DNA of 64,000 bases from Acidovorax sp. GTDB lineage: Bacteria; Pseudomonadota; Gammaproteobacteria; Burkholderiales; Burkholderiaceae_C. The translations under genes were made by a program, and so were the position numbers. The notes under the pieces were generated by a model. The model searched no databases and was not told where the DNA came from. It saw only the letters and a program-made list of their open reading frames with translations. Positions 1-8,597 of the stretch are shown piece by piece. The DNA is taken from the NCBI GenBank assembly GCA_030692685.1, contig JAUXZO010000013.1:36479-100478 (forward strand), read 5' to 3'. Within the stretch, counting starts at the first letter, position 1. Each line of letters opens with the position of its first letter.

Positions 1-2
1 TG

Positions 3-62
3 CTGGGCGGGTGCGCCGCCATCGGGTTGGCAGTGACTTTTCTCAAGCCGTGGATTTTCTAA
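3..62 (+). CDS. C-terminal end of a membrane protein (partial)
   Basis: The window opens inside a reading frame that ends at a TAA at 60-62. The visible 19 residues are hydrophobic with a Lys-Pro-Trp close to the end (LAVTFLKPWIF), as expected for the last transmembrane helix of an integral membrane protein such as a transporter. The family cannot be named from so little. It lies 40 bp upstream of the superoxide dismutase gene in the same direction. Confidence 0.45.
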   Translation: MGGCAAIGLAVTFLKPWIF

Positions 63-102
63 ACACCCCGTTCACGCACTTCACACCTCCCCAGGAGCCG
101 CA

Positions 103-1029
103 ATGCTAGCCCACCCCCACGCCCTTCCTTTTGACCCGGCCACGCTGCCCGGCTTGTCTGAAAAGCTGCTGCGCAGCCACCACCAGAACAACTATGGTGG
201 CGCAGTGTTGCGGCTCAACGCCATCCGGGCGCAGCTTGCGGGCGTGGACTTTGCCTCGGCACCCGGCTTTGCGCTCAACGGGCTCAAGCGCGAGGAGCTG
301 ATCGCCAGCAACTCCATGCTGCTGCACGAGCTGTACTTTGCCAGCCTGGGCGGCCAGGGCGCTGCGCCTGCCCCGGGCATGACCCTGGCCCTGGCGGCCA
401 GCTTTGGCAGCGCAGAGCGCTGGCGTGAAGAGTTTGTCGCCATGGGCAAGGCGCTGGGCGGGGGGTCGGGCTGGGTGCTGCTGGTGTTCCAGCCGCGCGA
501 GGGGCGCCTCGTCAACCAATGGGCCGCAGACCACACCCAGACCGCGGCCGGTGGCGTTCCCATCCTGGCGCTCGACATGTATGAGCACGCCTACCACCTG
601 GACCACGGCGCGGCGGCAGGCGCCTATGTTCAGGCCTTCATGGCCAATATCGACTGGGTGGCGGTCTACACCCGCTACCAGCAAGCCGTGACCGCCTCCA
701 GCGAAGGGCTGCAGGCATCGGTGCATGACGCGCAGCAAGCACTACAGTGCATCGACGTGCGCCGCGCCGGTGTGTACGAAGCCGCCTCCACCACCTTGCC
801 CAACGCCCGATGGTGCGACCCGGCGGCCATCGACATCTGGGGGGGTGAACTGCCCGTCGGCGAACCGGTGATCGTGTACTGCGTCTACGGCCACGAGGTC
901 AGCCGGGCCGCCGCCTTGCGGCTGCGCGCAGCGGGCATCCCGGCGCGATTTCTGCAAGGAGGGCTGGACGGCTGGGCTGCTGCGGGGCTGCCGGTGCAAC
1001 CGAAAACACACGCCTTGCGGGCAGACTGA
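103..1029 (+). CDS. Superoxide dismutase (Fe/Mn family) fused to a rhodanese domain
   Basis: A 308-residue protein. Residues 1-195 are an Fe/Mn superoxide dismutase with the four metal ligands in place: His26 (SHHQNNYGG), His75 (MLLHELYF), and Asp158/His162 (LDMYEHAYHLDHG). Residues about 200-303 are a rhodanese module with the catalytic loop around Cys260 (YCVYGHEVSRAA), a cysteine able to carry persulfide. Family SODs are about 190-200 residues, so the extra 110 residues are the fusion. At the place where MnSOD has its outer-sphere Gln, this protein appears to read His (WAADHTQ), so metal preference is uncertain. No signal peptide is visible, so a cytoplasmic role is likely: superoxide dismutation linked to sulfane-sulfur transfer (the link is inference). 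An AGGAG precedes the ATG. Confidence 0.88.
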   Translation: MLAHPHALPFDPATLPGLSEKLLRSHHQNNYGGAVLRLNAIRAQLAGVDFASAPGFALNGLKREELIASNSMLLHELYFASLGGQGAAPAPGMTLALAASFGSAERWREEFVAMGKALGGGSGWVLLVFQPREGRLVNQWAADHTQTAAGGVPILALDMYEHAYHLDHGAAAGAYVQAFMANIDWVAVYTRYQQAVTASSEGLQASVHDAQQALQCIDVRRAGVYEAASTTLPNARWCDPAAIDIWGGELPVGEPVIVYCVYGHEVSRAAALRLRAAGIPARFLQGGLDGWAAAGLPVQPKTHALRAD

Positions 1030-1060
1030 ACCGCTCAAGCCCGCGCCGCGCGCCGCGCAG

Positions 1061-1134
1061 ATCAAAATGCTACATAGTTGATAGCTATACGCGCTTAATG
1101 GACATGCGGTAGAGGCCAAAAAGACCAAAATTTT
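1061..1134 (-). repeat. Interspersed AGCGCTT palindromic repeat, copy 1 (degenerate)
   Basis: It contains TAGCTAT, a decayed GCGCTTAATGGACATGCGG arm pair and the flank AGAGGCCAAAA. It sits between the convergent ends of the SOD and DUF2254 genes. It is the most diverged of the eleven copies. Confidence 0.6.
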
Positions 1135-1222
1135 GACCCAGCGGGGCCTTCACAGCGCTTACCGCTCGCCTGCGGGGCCTATCGGGCATGCGGGGCCAAC
1201 CCCACCAGGCGGCACACTTGCA

Positions 1223-2584
1223 TCAGTGCAAAGGCACGCCCACGCTTTGCGCGAGCGTGCGAATGGCATCGATGTCCCGCTGCAGGGGCAGCGCCAGTTC
1301 GCCTCTGGCAAGCGCGTACTGGGCGTGGCGCAGGGCAGCCACACGCATGGCGTCGTCCTCCAGGGATGCGAGGGACCGCAGCGCTTTTTGCAACCGCATG
1401 CCCACTTCCACCACGCCAGCGCCATCCCGCGCGATGGCAGTGAAAGCATCGTCGAACATGTCCTCGATCTGCAGCGCCGGGGCCTCCACCCGGTCAAACT
1501 CCACCGGCTGGGCCGCCAGGCCTTCGTCTGGCTGCGACCACAGCGTGAACAGCCGCACCAGCGTGCCCACGATGCCGATAGCGGTGCCTGGGTCATTCAC
1601 CGCCGGCGACAGCGCCCGGCCAGCGATCTCGGACAGAACGATGAGCCCCAGGCGCGGATCATGGTCGAACACCCGGTCGCGGCCGATGGTGAAGGCCGCG
1701 GCAACCCGCTGCAGGTCCAGTTGCCCACCGGCGCCAGAGCCAAGCCGCACGTGGGCCAACGGCGTTCCTGGCATGGCAAACGTGCCCGGCAGCGCATCGA
1801 CCACCACGCGGCCCCCGAGGTCCAGGGCAAACTCCTGAAGGGCCCGCATGTCGATCTGCTGTACGTAGCCCACTTCGGCGGCGAACACCGGCGTGCACTT
1901 ATCCGTGGTGCCCATGCCGCTACTCACACCCCTACCCATACCCATACCCGTGTCCGTATCCGTGTCCGTATCTGTGCAAGCTGGCTGCGGGGTTCGCACA
2001 ACGCCCCCCAGCGCAGGCGCCCTGCGGCGGCGCTTCATCGCTGCGGTGGTGGCCCCCTCTACCTGTTCCACAGTGGCCCCCAGCCGTCCCAGCCGCGCGA
2101 TGCGGTCCGTCCAGCGCACAAAGGTGAACACCACAAAACCCAGCACCGCTACCGTCATCGAAAACAGCGTAAAGCGCCCGGCGATTTCAAAGTAGCCGTT
2201 TTTCATGGCCATCAGGGCCACGACGCTGAAAATGAACGCCCCCACAAAGGTAGACAGCGCGTTTTGCGACACATCGTCTGCAATCACCAGGGGAAACGAG
2301 CGCGGCGTGGCAGTGGTGCTGGCAGACGAATACGCCGACACCATCGACGCCACTGCAAACGTGGCGACCGCCAACATGCTGGCTGCAATGATGGACAACA
2401 GGCTTTCCACAGACTCGCTCGACACATCGGGCGCCAGACGCGCCAGCGGCAGCTGGTCGGACACCTTGGCGCCAAACACCGCAACGACAGAGACGGCGCA
2501 GATCAGCAGCGGCTTGACCCACAAGCGCTCACGGATGCGGCGTACCAGAAAACGCCATTTGTCCTGCGACACCAACCAATTCAT
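1223..2584 (-). CDS. DUF2254 family membrane protein
   Basis: A 453-residue protein beginning MNWLVSQDKWRFLVRRIRERLW. This start has a clear AGGAG ribosome site; a longer frame runs further upstream but has none. The N-terminal half has about four hydrophobic segments, with a serine-rich conserved stretch (MVSAYSSAS) between the second and third, typical of DUF2254. The C-terminal half is soluble. Family function is not established. Oddity: around residues 205-222 the gene carries a hexanucleotide repeat encoding alternating Asp-Thr and Gly-Met pairs, which looks like a recently expanded linker. Confidence 0.8.
   Translation of the reverse strand: MNWLVSQDKWRFLVRRIRERLWVKPLLICAVSVVAVFGAKVSDQLPLARLAPDVSSESVESLLSIIAASMLAVATFAVASMVSAYSSASTTATPRSFPLVIADDVSQNALSTFVGAFIFSVVALMAMKNGYFEIAGRFTLFSMTVAVLGFVVFTFVRWTDRIARLGRLGATVEQVEGATTAAMKRRRRAPALGGVVRTPQPACTDTDTDTDTGMGMGRGVSSGMGTTDKCTPVFAAEVGYVQQIDMRALQEFALDLGGRVVVDALPGTFAMPGTPLAHVRLGSGAGGQLDLQRVAAAFTIGRDRVFDHDPRLGLIVLSEIAGRALSPAVNDPGTAIGIVGTLVRLFTLWSQPDEGLAAQPVEFDRVEAPALQIEDMFDDAFTAIARDGAGVVEVGMRLQKALRSLASLEDDAMRVAALRHAQYALARGELALPLQRDIDAIRTLAQSVGVPLH
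1932..1975. repeat. Short tandem repeat inside the DUF2254 gene
   Basis: Two adjoining hexanucleotide arrays (units close to CCCATA and CCGTGT/CCGTAT) lie in frame in the coding sequence. On the minus strand they encode Thr-Asp-Thr-Asp followed by Gly-Met-Gly-Met. Copy number is a natural candidate for strain-to-strain variation. Confidence 0.8.
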
Positions 2585-2703
2585 AAGCACTCCTGCGCCT
2601 TCCGGCATACCTTCGATTGTCGGCCCCGCGAAACGGCGCGTTTTTGGTGAACCCGGGTACGACAGGGACCCCGCCCCGGTGGGTTGTGCGGCCGGGCTCA
2701 CAA

Positions 2704-2723
2704 GGCGTTGGCAAAACAACGCC
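2704..2723 (-). terminator. Stem-loop downstream of the peptidase gene
   Basis: A perfect 7-bp inverted repeat (GGCGTTG, 6-nt loop, CAACGCC) lies 21 bp past the stop of the minus-strand peptidase gene. There is no T-run, so an intrinsic terminator is uncertain; it may only stabilise the 3' end. Confidence 0.35.
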
Positions 2724-2743
2724 CGCGCGCACAGGTAAACCCG

Positions 2744-3937
2744 TCAGCCCGCTGCCCGCGCCCAGCGCGCCGGCTCTGGTGCCCAGCCGGCGTGGTCGTC
2801 GCCGTCAATGTCCAGCAACGCTCCCACACTGCGCCCCAGGTCTACCGACAACACGTCTGCCGCGGCCTGCGCGCCCCCGTCGCTGCGCTGGGCGGTGGTC
2901 ACAAAAGCGGTAAACGCCGCCCAGTCGCGCGCCATGTGGTCCACCAGAATGCGCGCCAGCTCGTACGACAGCAGGTTGCCGTCGTCGGTGCGCTGAAACG
3001 ACGTGCCCGCCCAGAACTCCTGCATGCGCTCAGGCGTCCAGAAGCGCTGGTGCAAATAGTGCAGCTGCGCGGGGGTGTGCTGGGCGGGTGGCGCGCCCTT
3101 TAAGCGGCGCTCGGTGTTGACGGCCAGGCCCTCATCCAGCCAGGTGGGCAGGTGCAGGTGGGCCAGCGCGTTGTGGGTCATCTCGTGGGCAATCACGGGC
3201 TCGATGGCGGCCAGGTCGGCCGCCACCACCACAAAGTGTGGGCAGCCGAAATGGATGAACATGCCGCCACTGCGCGCAAACTCGCCGTCCTCTCCATAAA
3301 ACTGCGCGACGTAGTGGTAGTAAGTGTCTTCATCGTCCAGCACCAGCAAGATGCTTTTTTCTGTGACGGGGAAATGCGCCATGCCCGCCAGCAGCCGGTC
3401 GATGCGCTGGCGCGTGGTGGTCACATAGCGCGCCGTCGCGCGGGCCACTGATGGCGCAAGCGGCGACAGGATGAAGCAGTCGGCCCCTTCGTGCAGGTGC
3501 ATGTGGGCGCCGAGCGCGTCGCGCAGGTGCAGCAGCCAGGCGCGGCGGCCCTGGTTCAGGGCCTCGGCCGCCACTTGCGGCGCGCGGTCACCCGCGCCAT
3601 GGGCCCAGATATCCAGCGCGGGCCAGTCCATCTGCGGAAGATCCTGGCGGTTGTGCAGATGGGTCAGCACGTCGAAATTGGCAACATCCGGCGCCTGCAG
3701 ATGCGTGGGGGCTGGCTCGGCCTCCCCTGCCACAGTGTGGTTGTCGTCGCGCACTGCCAGGGTTTGCAGGTTGGCTTTCACCAACCACGCACCCAGAAAC
3801 GGGATTGCCCACACGCCGCCCATGAACATCGCTTTTCGAAAGCCTTGTTCACCACTGCGTGCAATCTGGCGGGTTGCCTGGACATTGACGACCAGCAGCC
3901 CCGCAAGCAGAGCCAGGCCAATGAATTCAGGGGACAT
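2744..3937 (-). CDS. Membrane-anchored zinc peptidase-like protein (gluzincin fold)
   Basis: A 397-residue protein. The N-terminus (MSPEFIGLALLAGLLVVNV, then a second hydrophobic stretch near residues 38-55) suggests one or two membrane helices. The rest is soluble. Around residue 255 there is an HExxH zinc motif (IAHEMTHNALAHL), followed about 10 residues later by WLDEGLA, the arrangement of the peptidase_MA-like group where the downstream Glu is the third ligand. Substrate is unknown. The ATG at 3937 is chosen because it gives a compact membrane start; a TTG 60 bp upstream would add residues without family character. Confidence 0.65.
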   Translation of the reverse strand: MSPEFIGLALLAGLLVVNVQATRQIARSGEQGFRKAMFMGGVWAIPFLGAWLVKANLQTLAVRDDNHTVAGEAEPAPTHLQAPDVANFDVLTHLHNRQDLPQMDWPALDIWAHGAGDRAPQVAAEALNQGRRAWLLHLRDALGAHMHLHEGADCFILSPLAPSVARATARYVTTTRQRIDRLLAGMAHFPVTEKSILLVLDDEDTYYHYVAQFYGEDGEFARSGGMFIHFGCPHFVVVAADLAAIEPVIAHEMTHNALAHLHLPTWLDEGLAVNTERRLKGAPPAQHTPAQLHYLHQRFWTPERMQEFWAGTSFQRTDDGNLLSYELARILVDHMARDWAAFTAFVTTAQRSDGGAQAAADVLSVDLGRSVGALLDIDGDDHAGWAPEPARWARAAG

Positions 3938-4000
3938 GGGTAACAACAAAAAACCGGCAGGGAAGCCTGTGCGGGCGCCTCTATGGGCTCCGTGCAAATA

Positions 4001-4056
4001 CTATCTTTTTTATAGCTATTAGCGCTTACTGGATAAGCGCTAGAGGCCAAAAAGAC
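4001..4056 (-). repeat. Interspersed AGCGCTT palindromic repeat, copy 2
   Basis: It contains ATAGCTATTAGCGCTTACTG, GATAAGCGCTAGAGGCC and a trailing AAAAAGAC. It lies between the peptidase start and the isochorismatase stop, in the same orientation as copies 1 and 3. Confidence 0.85.
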
Positions 4057-4067
4057 TCAAAAACCGG

Positions 4068-4673
4068 TTACTTGACCAGCCCCAAAACATCCTTGAACGT
4101 CGGGTGCTCACACGTGCCCAGCCATTCAAACGCCACCATTTCGGTAGTCACCAGCTCGGCGCCCGCACCGGCCAGGCGGTCAAAGGCGGCGTCGCGGTTG
4201 CGTTCGGTGCGCGAGCCGCAGGCGTCGGTCACCACCCACACTTCAAACTCGTCTTCGAGCAGGTCGAGCGCGGTCTGCAGCAGGCAGACATGGGCTTCGC
4301 ACCCGGCGATCACGATGGTGCCGCGCTCGTCGCCCTGACCAGCTGCGGGCTTTTGCAGGTGTTTGGGCAGGCTGCGGGCGTTGCCACCCTGGGGTTTGGC
4401 GGGCGGGCGCAGCCATTCACCCAGGCCTTCTTCGGCTGCGCTGAAGTGCATCTTGGCCAGGGTTTTCTGGCACAGCGCGCGCAGTGCGGCGTCGTTCGCG
4501 CCCAGGCGCGAGGGGTTTTGTTCGGTGCCCCACACCGGCACCTCCAGCAACCGGGCGATCTCGGCCAGGCGGCGCGCGTTGGCCAGCACGGCGGGGCCTT
4601 CAAAGATGGCGGGCATCAAGCGTTCTTGGTAGTCGACCAGGACGAGTTGGGATTCGGTGGCGTCAAGCAGCAT
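4068..4673 (-). CDS. Isochorismatase-family hydrolase
   Basis: A 201-residue protein with the cysteine-hydrolase triad of the isochorismatase fold: Asp14 (LVLVDYQ), a Lys in TLAKMHFSA near residue 93, and the nucleophile Cys in the loop AGCEAHVCLLQTALDLL near residue 130. The loop resembles the YcaC/nicotinamidase side of the family, where the substrate is a small amide or an isochorismate-like ether. The real substrate cannot be read from the sequence. It may run on from the PRPP-synthetase-like gene 96 bp upstream. Confidence 0.82.
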   Translation of the reverse strand: MLLDATESQLVLVDYQERLMPAIFEGPAVLANARRLAEIARLLEVPVWGTEQNPSRLGANDAALRALCQKTLAKMHFSAAEEGLGEWLRPPAKPQGGNARSLPKHLQKPAAGQGDERGTIVIAGCEAHVCLLQTALDLLEDEFEVWVVTDACGSRTERNRDAAFDRLAGAGAELVTTEMVAFEWLGTCEHPTFKDVLGLVK

Positions 4674-4769
4674 GGTGTGATGGTGGTTTGTTCGTTGGTG
4701 GGCCAGCCCGTGTGGGCGGCGGCGCTTTCAGAGAGTGGGGCATTGTCGCAGCCCTGCACTGGCCGATTT

Positions 4770-5681
4770 TTACGGTGGCAGCACGGACCGCACTGCTTGC
4801 CCCAACGGTGCCGCCATCGCCACCGCGTTGCTGGAGTGCGGGATGCAGTCGGTGCTCCACACCTCCCCCACGCCCGCGTCGTGCAATGCCTTCAGCGCAT
4901 CGCCCGCAAACAGCGCGTGTGTCACGGCCACATCGACTGACGCGGCCCCAGCCTGAAGCAGCAATCGCGCCGCCAACGCCAAGGTGCGCCCGGTGCTGGC
5001 CATGTCGTCCAGCAGCACCACGGCCCGGCCCTGGGCATTGAGGGTGGGCAGTTCAATCGCCACATCGCGGTCGCCATGGCGCACCTTGATGCAGACGGCA
5101 TGGTCGAAGCCATGGCGTGCCGCGGCCTGGGCGATCCATTGGGCGGATTCGCCGTCGGGCCCCACGAGCAGAGCGTTGGGGCGGCGCTGGGCGATCAGAT
5201 CGGACAGCGGCTCGGCGCCACTGAGCACCAGCGCCTGCGGTACGGGGATGGCCTGCTCCAGGCGTTCGATGCGGTGCAGGTGCGGGTCCACGGTGATCAC
5301 GGCATCGAACAACCCCGCCAAAAATCCGCCCACCACCTGCTGGCTGATGGCCTCGCCGGGGTGAAAGGCGATGTCCTGCCGCATATATGCCAGGTATGGC
5401 GCCACCAGCGTGAGGTGTTGCACGCCCAGGCTGCGGGCTGTGCGGGCCGCCAGCAGCAGCTCCACCAGCTTTTCGTTGGGCTGGTGCAGGCTTCTCAGCA
5501 CCACGGCATGCGCAGGCAAACGGCCACGGGCATCGACGGGCAGGCACAGCTTAAGTTCGCCATCGGGGAAACGGTGGCGTTCGATGGCCAGGGCCGTCAG
5601 GCCAGCTGCCTTTGCGAGGCGGTGCGCTGGCGCTTCTTCGTCGGCGAAATACAGCAAGCAAGCGGCTTCAGGCTGGGTCAT
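4770..5681 (-). CDS. Ribose-phosphate pyrophosphokinase-like protein
   Basis: A 303-residue PRPP synthetase homologue with the tandem phosphoribosyltransferase folds. The PRPP loop (VVLLDDMASTGRTLA, about residues 223-237) is intact, and the N-terminal catalytic region includes FPDGE and YLAYMRQD. Where housekeeping PRPP synthetases have the lysine/arginine flexible loop, this protein reads KVRHGDRDV, so it is a diverged paralogue. It starts 2 nt after the stop of the phosphorylase gene, so the two are almost surely one transcript and functionally tied. Expected reaction: ribose 5-phosphate + ATP to PRPP + AMP. Confidence 0.82.
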   Translation of the reverse strand: MTQPEAACLLYFADEEAPAHRLAKAAGLTALAIERHRFPDGELKLCLPVDARGRLPAHAVVLRSLHQPNEKLVELLLAARTARSLGVQHLTLVAPYLAYMRQDIAFHPGEAISQQVVGGFLAGLFDAVITVDPHLHRIERLEQAIPVPQALVLSGAEPLSDLIAQRRPNALLVGPDGESAQWIAQAAARHGFDHAVCIKVRHGDRDVAIELPTLNAQGRAVVLLDDMASTGRTLALAARLLLQAGAASVDVAVTHALFAGDALKALHDAGVGEVWSTDCIPHSSNAVAMAAPLGQAVRSVLPP

Positions 5682-5683
5682 CG

Positions 5684-7294
5684 TCAGAACTCCACAAAAA
5701 CGCGCGGCACCTCGTCGGCCGTGCCCAGACGGTAGCCACTGTCCCGTTCACACGCATGGCGCGCAAACTCCAGGTCGGCCGGATAGCTGGCGTGTACGCG
5801 GTACAGCAAGTCCCCGGCCGCTACGGTGTCGCCCAGCTTGTGCATCAAATCCACCCCGGCGCCCGGCACCTTGGGCGCACCCGCCAGGCGGGCCACGCGG
5901 GCAATCTGGTAGTTGTCGATGCTGGAGACCACGCCGCTGGCGGGCGCCACCACATCGTGCGTGAGCGCGCCCAGCGCTGGGTGGTTGTGGTCAAACCCCG
6001 TGCTTCCCTGGGCCCCGATGATGGCGTTCATGCGCGCGAGCGCCCGGCCAGAATCGAGAATGTCTCGCGCAATGGCGTAGCCGTCTCCGCCACGTACATC
6101 AGGGTCGCATTCAATGAGGCGCCCGGCCAGGCGCAGCGACTTTTGCCGCAGGTCGGCTGGCGCGCGCGGGTCGTTTTGCAGCACGCGCATCACGTCGCGC
6201 GCCTCCAGCACCGGGCCCACGCCATTGCCCACGGGCTGGCGGCCGTCGGTGATCACCACGTCCAGCGACAGGCCCATGCGCCGCGCCACATATTCAAACA
6301 GGCGGCGCAGGCGTTGCGCATCGGGCATGGACCGCACCTTGGCCGTGGGGCCGATGGGAATGTCGAGCACCAGATGGGTCGCGCCCGCAGCCACCTTCTT
6401 GGACAAGATGGACGCCACCATCTGTCCCGCCGAATCAATCGACAGCGGCCGCTCCACAGAGATCAGCACATCATCGGCGGGCGACAGATTGGCCGTGCCG
6501 CCCCAGGCCAGGCAACACCGGTACTCGCGCACGATGTCTGCCAACTGCTCAAAAGGCAGTTCCACCTTGGCCAGCACCTCCATGGTGTCGGCCGTGCCTG
6601 CGGGGGATGTGATGGCGCGAGACGAGGTCTTGGGGCACAACATGCCGTGCGCAGCAACAATGGGCACGACCAGCATGGTGGTGCGGTTGCCCGGTATGCC
6701 GCCGATGCAGTGCTTGTCGACCACCAGCGGCTCGTGCCAGTCCAGGCGCCTGCCGCTGGCGACCATCGCGTCGGTCAGGAAAAACACTTCCTCGCGATCC
6801 AGCTCGCTTTGGTGGCAGGCCACCACAAAGGCGGTAAGTTCAATTTTGGAATAGCGGTGGCCAGCAATGTCGCGCACGATGGCGCCAAAGTCCTCGCGTG
6901 TGAGGCGCTCGCTGGCGATCTTGCGGAAAAGCGCGCCCATGGATTCGGGCGGCTCCGCCTGGGCCACCGACACCGTGTGGCCGTTGTCCACGCCCAGCTG
7001 GGCAAACGCGTCTTCCGACAGGCCCAGTTCGTGACAGCCCACGATGGTGGTGTCGTCCACCACGTTCACTGTCGCCAGAATCTGGCGGCCGTTGGCACGA
7101 ACCTCGATCTTGGACAGGGCTTGAAAGCCCTCGGCCCGGTACACAGCACAGTCCCGGTGCAGGTAGGCCACGTTTTCACGCCAGGTGTCGATGGCCACGC
7201 GGCGCAGGGCCAGTTGCGACCGGGTTTGTGGCTCCGTCGCGGTTGCGGGCGCTGGGGGACAGGGTTCGGGTGGCGAGGACGGCGCGGCATGCAT
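5684..7294 (-). CDS. Thymidine phosphorylase family protein (long, archaeal-like DeoA type)
   Basis: A 536-residue pyrimidine-nucleoside phosphorylase family protein carrying the family signature [18 protein letters not shown] near residue 222. An N-terminal extension of about 90 residues matches the longer subgroup that includes archaeal NMP/AMP phosphorylases, rather than the roughly 440-residue E. coli DeoA. The first 25 residues are Pro/Ala-rich and may be a linker or a mis-set start. It phosphorolyses a nucleoside or nucleotide to base plus ribose phosphate. The tight coupling to a PRPP-synthetase-like gene fits recycling of the ribose moiety; whether the substrate is thymidine or an NMP is open. 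Confidence 0.82.
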   Translation of the reverse strand: MHAAPSSPPEPCPPAPATATEPQTRSQLALRRVAIDTWRENVAYLHRDCAVYRAEGFQALSKIEVRANGRQILATVNVVDDTTIVGCHELGLSEDAFAQLGVDNGHTVSVAQAEPPESMGALFRKIASERLTREDFGAIVRDIAGHRYSKIELTAFVVACHQSELDREEVFFLTDAMVASGRRLDWHEPLVVDKHCIGGIPGNRTTMLVVPIVAAHGMLCPKTSSRAITSPAGTADTMEVLAKVELPFEQLADIVREYRCCLAWGGTANLSPADDVLISVERPLSIDSAGQMVASILSKKVAAGATHLVLDIPIGPTAKVRSMPDAQRLRRLFEYVARRMGLSLDVVITDGRQPVGNGVGPVLEARDVMRVLQNDPRAPADLRQKSLRLAGRLIECDPDVRGGDGYAIARDILDSGRALARMNAIIGAQGSTGFDHNHPALGALTHDVVAPASGVVSSIDNYQIARVARLAGAPKVPGAGVDLMHKLGDTVAAGDLLYRVHASYPADLEFARHACERDSGYRLGTADEVPRVFVEF

Positions 7295-7421
7295 CGTGTC
7301 AGCCTAACGCTAAAGTGCTCGGCAACACCTCGGGTGCACCCCGTGTCAGAGCGTTTGCGGCACAGATCTTTCCAGCTTTTTGACCTGGGTCAAGAAGCCC
7401 TCGCAATCACCGCTGATGGAC

Positions 7422-8597
7422 TCACTTCGGCTGCAAGCGAAGCAAACGCCCCTGTGGGCTGTCGGTCACCATATAGAGCAACCCGTCCGGCCCTTGGCGC
7501 ACGTCGCGGATGCGCTCGCCATTGCCTTGCAGCAGTTTCTCCTCCCGCTGTACCTTGCCACCGGCCAGTTCCAGCCGGTGCAGTGTGCCGAACTTGAGCG
7601 ACCCGACAAACAGGCTGCCCTGCCATGCCGCGCCATAACGTGTGCTGGTCAAAAACGCCATGCCCGAGGGTGCAATCGACGGCACCCAATAGTGCAGGGG
7701 TTGTTCCATACCCGCCTTGGCGGTGCCTTCGCCGAGCTTGCCGCCGCCATAGTTCTCGCCGTAGGTAATCACCGGCCAGCCATAGTTGCGGCCAGGCTGG
7801 GGTTGGTTGACCTCGTCGCCGCCCTGGGGGCCGTGTTCGTGCATCCACAGCTTGCCGTCAGGCGCGAGGGTGGCGCCCTGGGAGTTGCGGTGGCCGTAGC
7901 TCCAGATCTCGGCCAATGCGCCAGGCTGCTTGGCAAAGGGGTTCTCGGGTGGTGCGGCGCCGTCGGCGGTAATGCGGATGATCTTGCCGTGGTGGTTGTC
8001 CAGCTTTTGCGCGTCGTCCTTGCGGTGGTAGCGGTCACCCAGGGTCAGAAACAGGTTGCCGTCCCCGGTCTGCACGATGCGGCAGCCAAAATGCAGTGAA
8101 CTCGTCACCTTGGGCCGTTGGCTGAAAATGACCTGCACGTTTTGCAAGCTACGCCCATCGGCCGACAAGCTTGCGCGCGCCAGCGCCGTGCTGTTGCCAC
8201 CACCACTGCCTCCACCATTGCTGGCGGCCGAAGCGGCCTCAGAAAAGCAAAAGAAGATGCGGCGGTTCTGGGCAAAGTCCGTATCCGTCACCACGTCCAG
8301 CAAACCGCCCTGCCCGCCTGTGGCCACCGCCGGCACGCCAGTGAGCGCGGGGCCGACCTGCCCGCTGCCGCTGACGATGCGCATGCGCCCCGCCCGTTCG
8401 GTGACCAGAAACTGCCCGTCCGGCAGAAAGGCCAAAGCCCAAGGGTTGACCAGTCCGGTCGCAACAGGGACCAGTGAAACGGGTGCTGAAGCCGTGTTTT
8501 GAGCCACGCTGTTTGCAGTGGCACCCATTGCTACCAAAAACATAGCTACTTGTGCTTTATGGATAAGCGCTAGAGGCCATTTTCTTATAAATTTCAT
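7422..8597 (-). CDS. PQQ-dependent aldose sugar dehydrogenase (YliI/Asd type), exported
   Basis: A 391-residue six-bladed beta-propeller of the glucose/sorbosone dehydrogenase family. Visible family blocks include GLVNPWALAFLPDGQFLVTE, LTLGDRYHRKDDAQ, WSYGHRNSQG and the PQQ/calcium-site segment HEHGPQGGDEVNQP. It oxidises aldoses in the periplasm with PQQ. The ATG at 8597 has GGAGAG upstream. The signal peptide (MKFIRKWPLALIHKAQVAMF, cleavage probably after the following Ala-rich stretch) is encoded mostly by a copy of the interspersed AGCGCTT repeat. Confidence 0.88.
   Translation of the reverse strand: MKFIRKWPLALIHKAQVAMFLVAMGATANSVAQNTASAPVSLVPVATGLVNPWALAFLPDGQFLVTERAGRMRIVSGSGQVGPALTGVPAVATGGQGGLLDVVTDTDFAQNRRIFFCFSEAASAASNGGGSGGGNSTALARASLSADGRSLQNVQVIFSQRPKVTSSLHFGCRIVQTGDGNLFLTLGDRYHRKDDAQKLDNHHGKIIRITADGAAPPENPFAKQPGALAEIWSYGHRNSQGATLAPDGKLWMHEHGPQGGDEVNQPQPGRNYGWPVITYGENYGGGKLGEGTAKAGMEQPLHYWVPSIAPSGMAFLTSTRYGAAWQGSLFVGSLKFGTLHRLELAGGKVQREEKLLQGNGERIRDVRQGPDGLLYMVTDSPQGRLLRLQPK
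8531..8580 (-). repeat. Interspersed AGCGCTT palindromic repeat, copy 3, inside a signal-peptide coding region
   Basis: It contains ATAGCTACTTGTGCTTTATG, GATAAGCGCTAGAGGCC and the usual flanks. On the minus strand it is read as residues 7-22 of the aldose dehydrogenase (WPLALIHKAQVAMFLV). One palindrome arm is mutated (GTGCTTTA), the other is intact. Confidence 0.85.

Noticed and set aside
1133..2650. A 505-codon plus-strand open frame opposite DUF2254
   Set aside because: Basic, His/Arg/Gln-rich shadow of a membrane protein gene with a good ribosome site.
4770..7294. A full archaeal-type NMP-to-RuBisCO pathway
   Set aside because: No ribose-1,5-bisphosphate isomerase or RuBisCO gene is nearby; only the phosphorylase type recalls it.
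5612..7597. A 661-codon plus-strand open frame opposite the phosphorylase and PRPP genes
   Set aside because: Same reasoning: antisense to genes with intact signatures.
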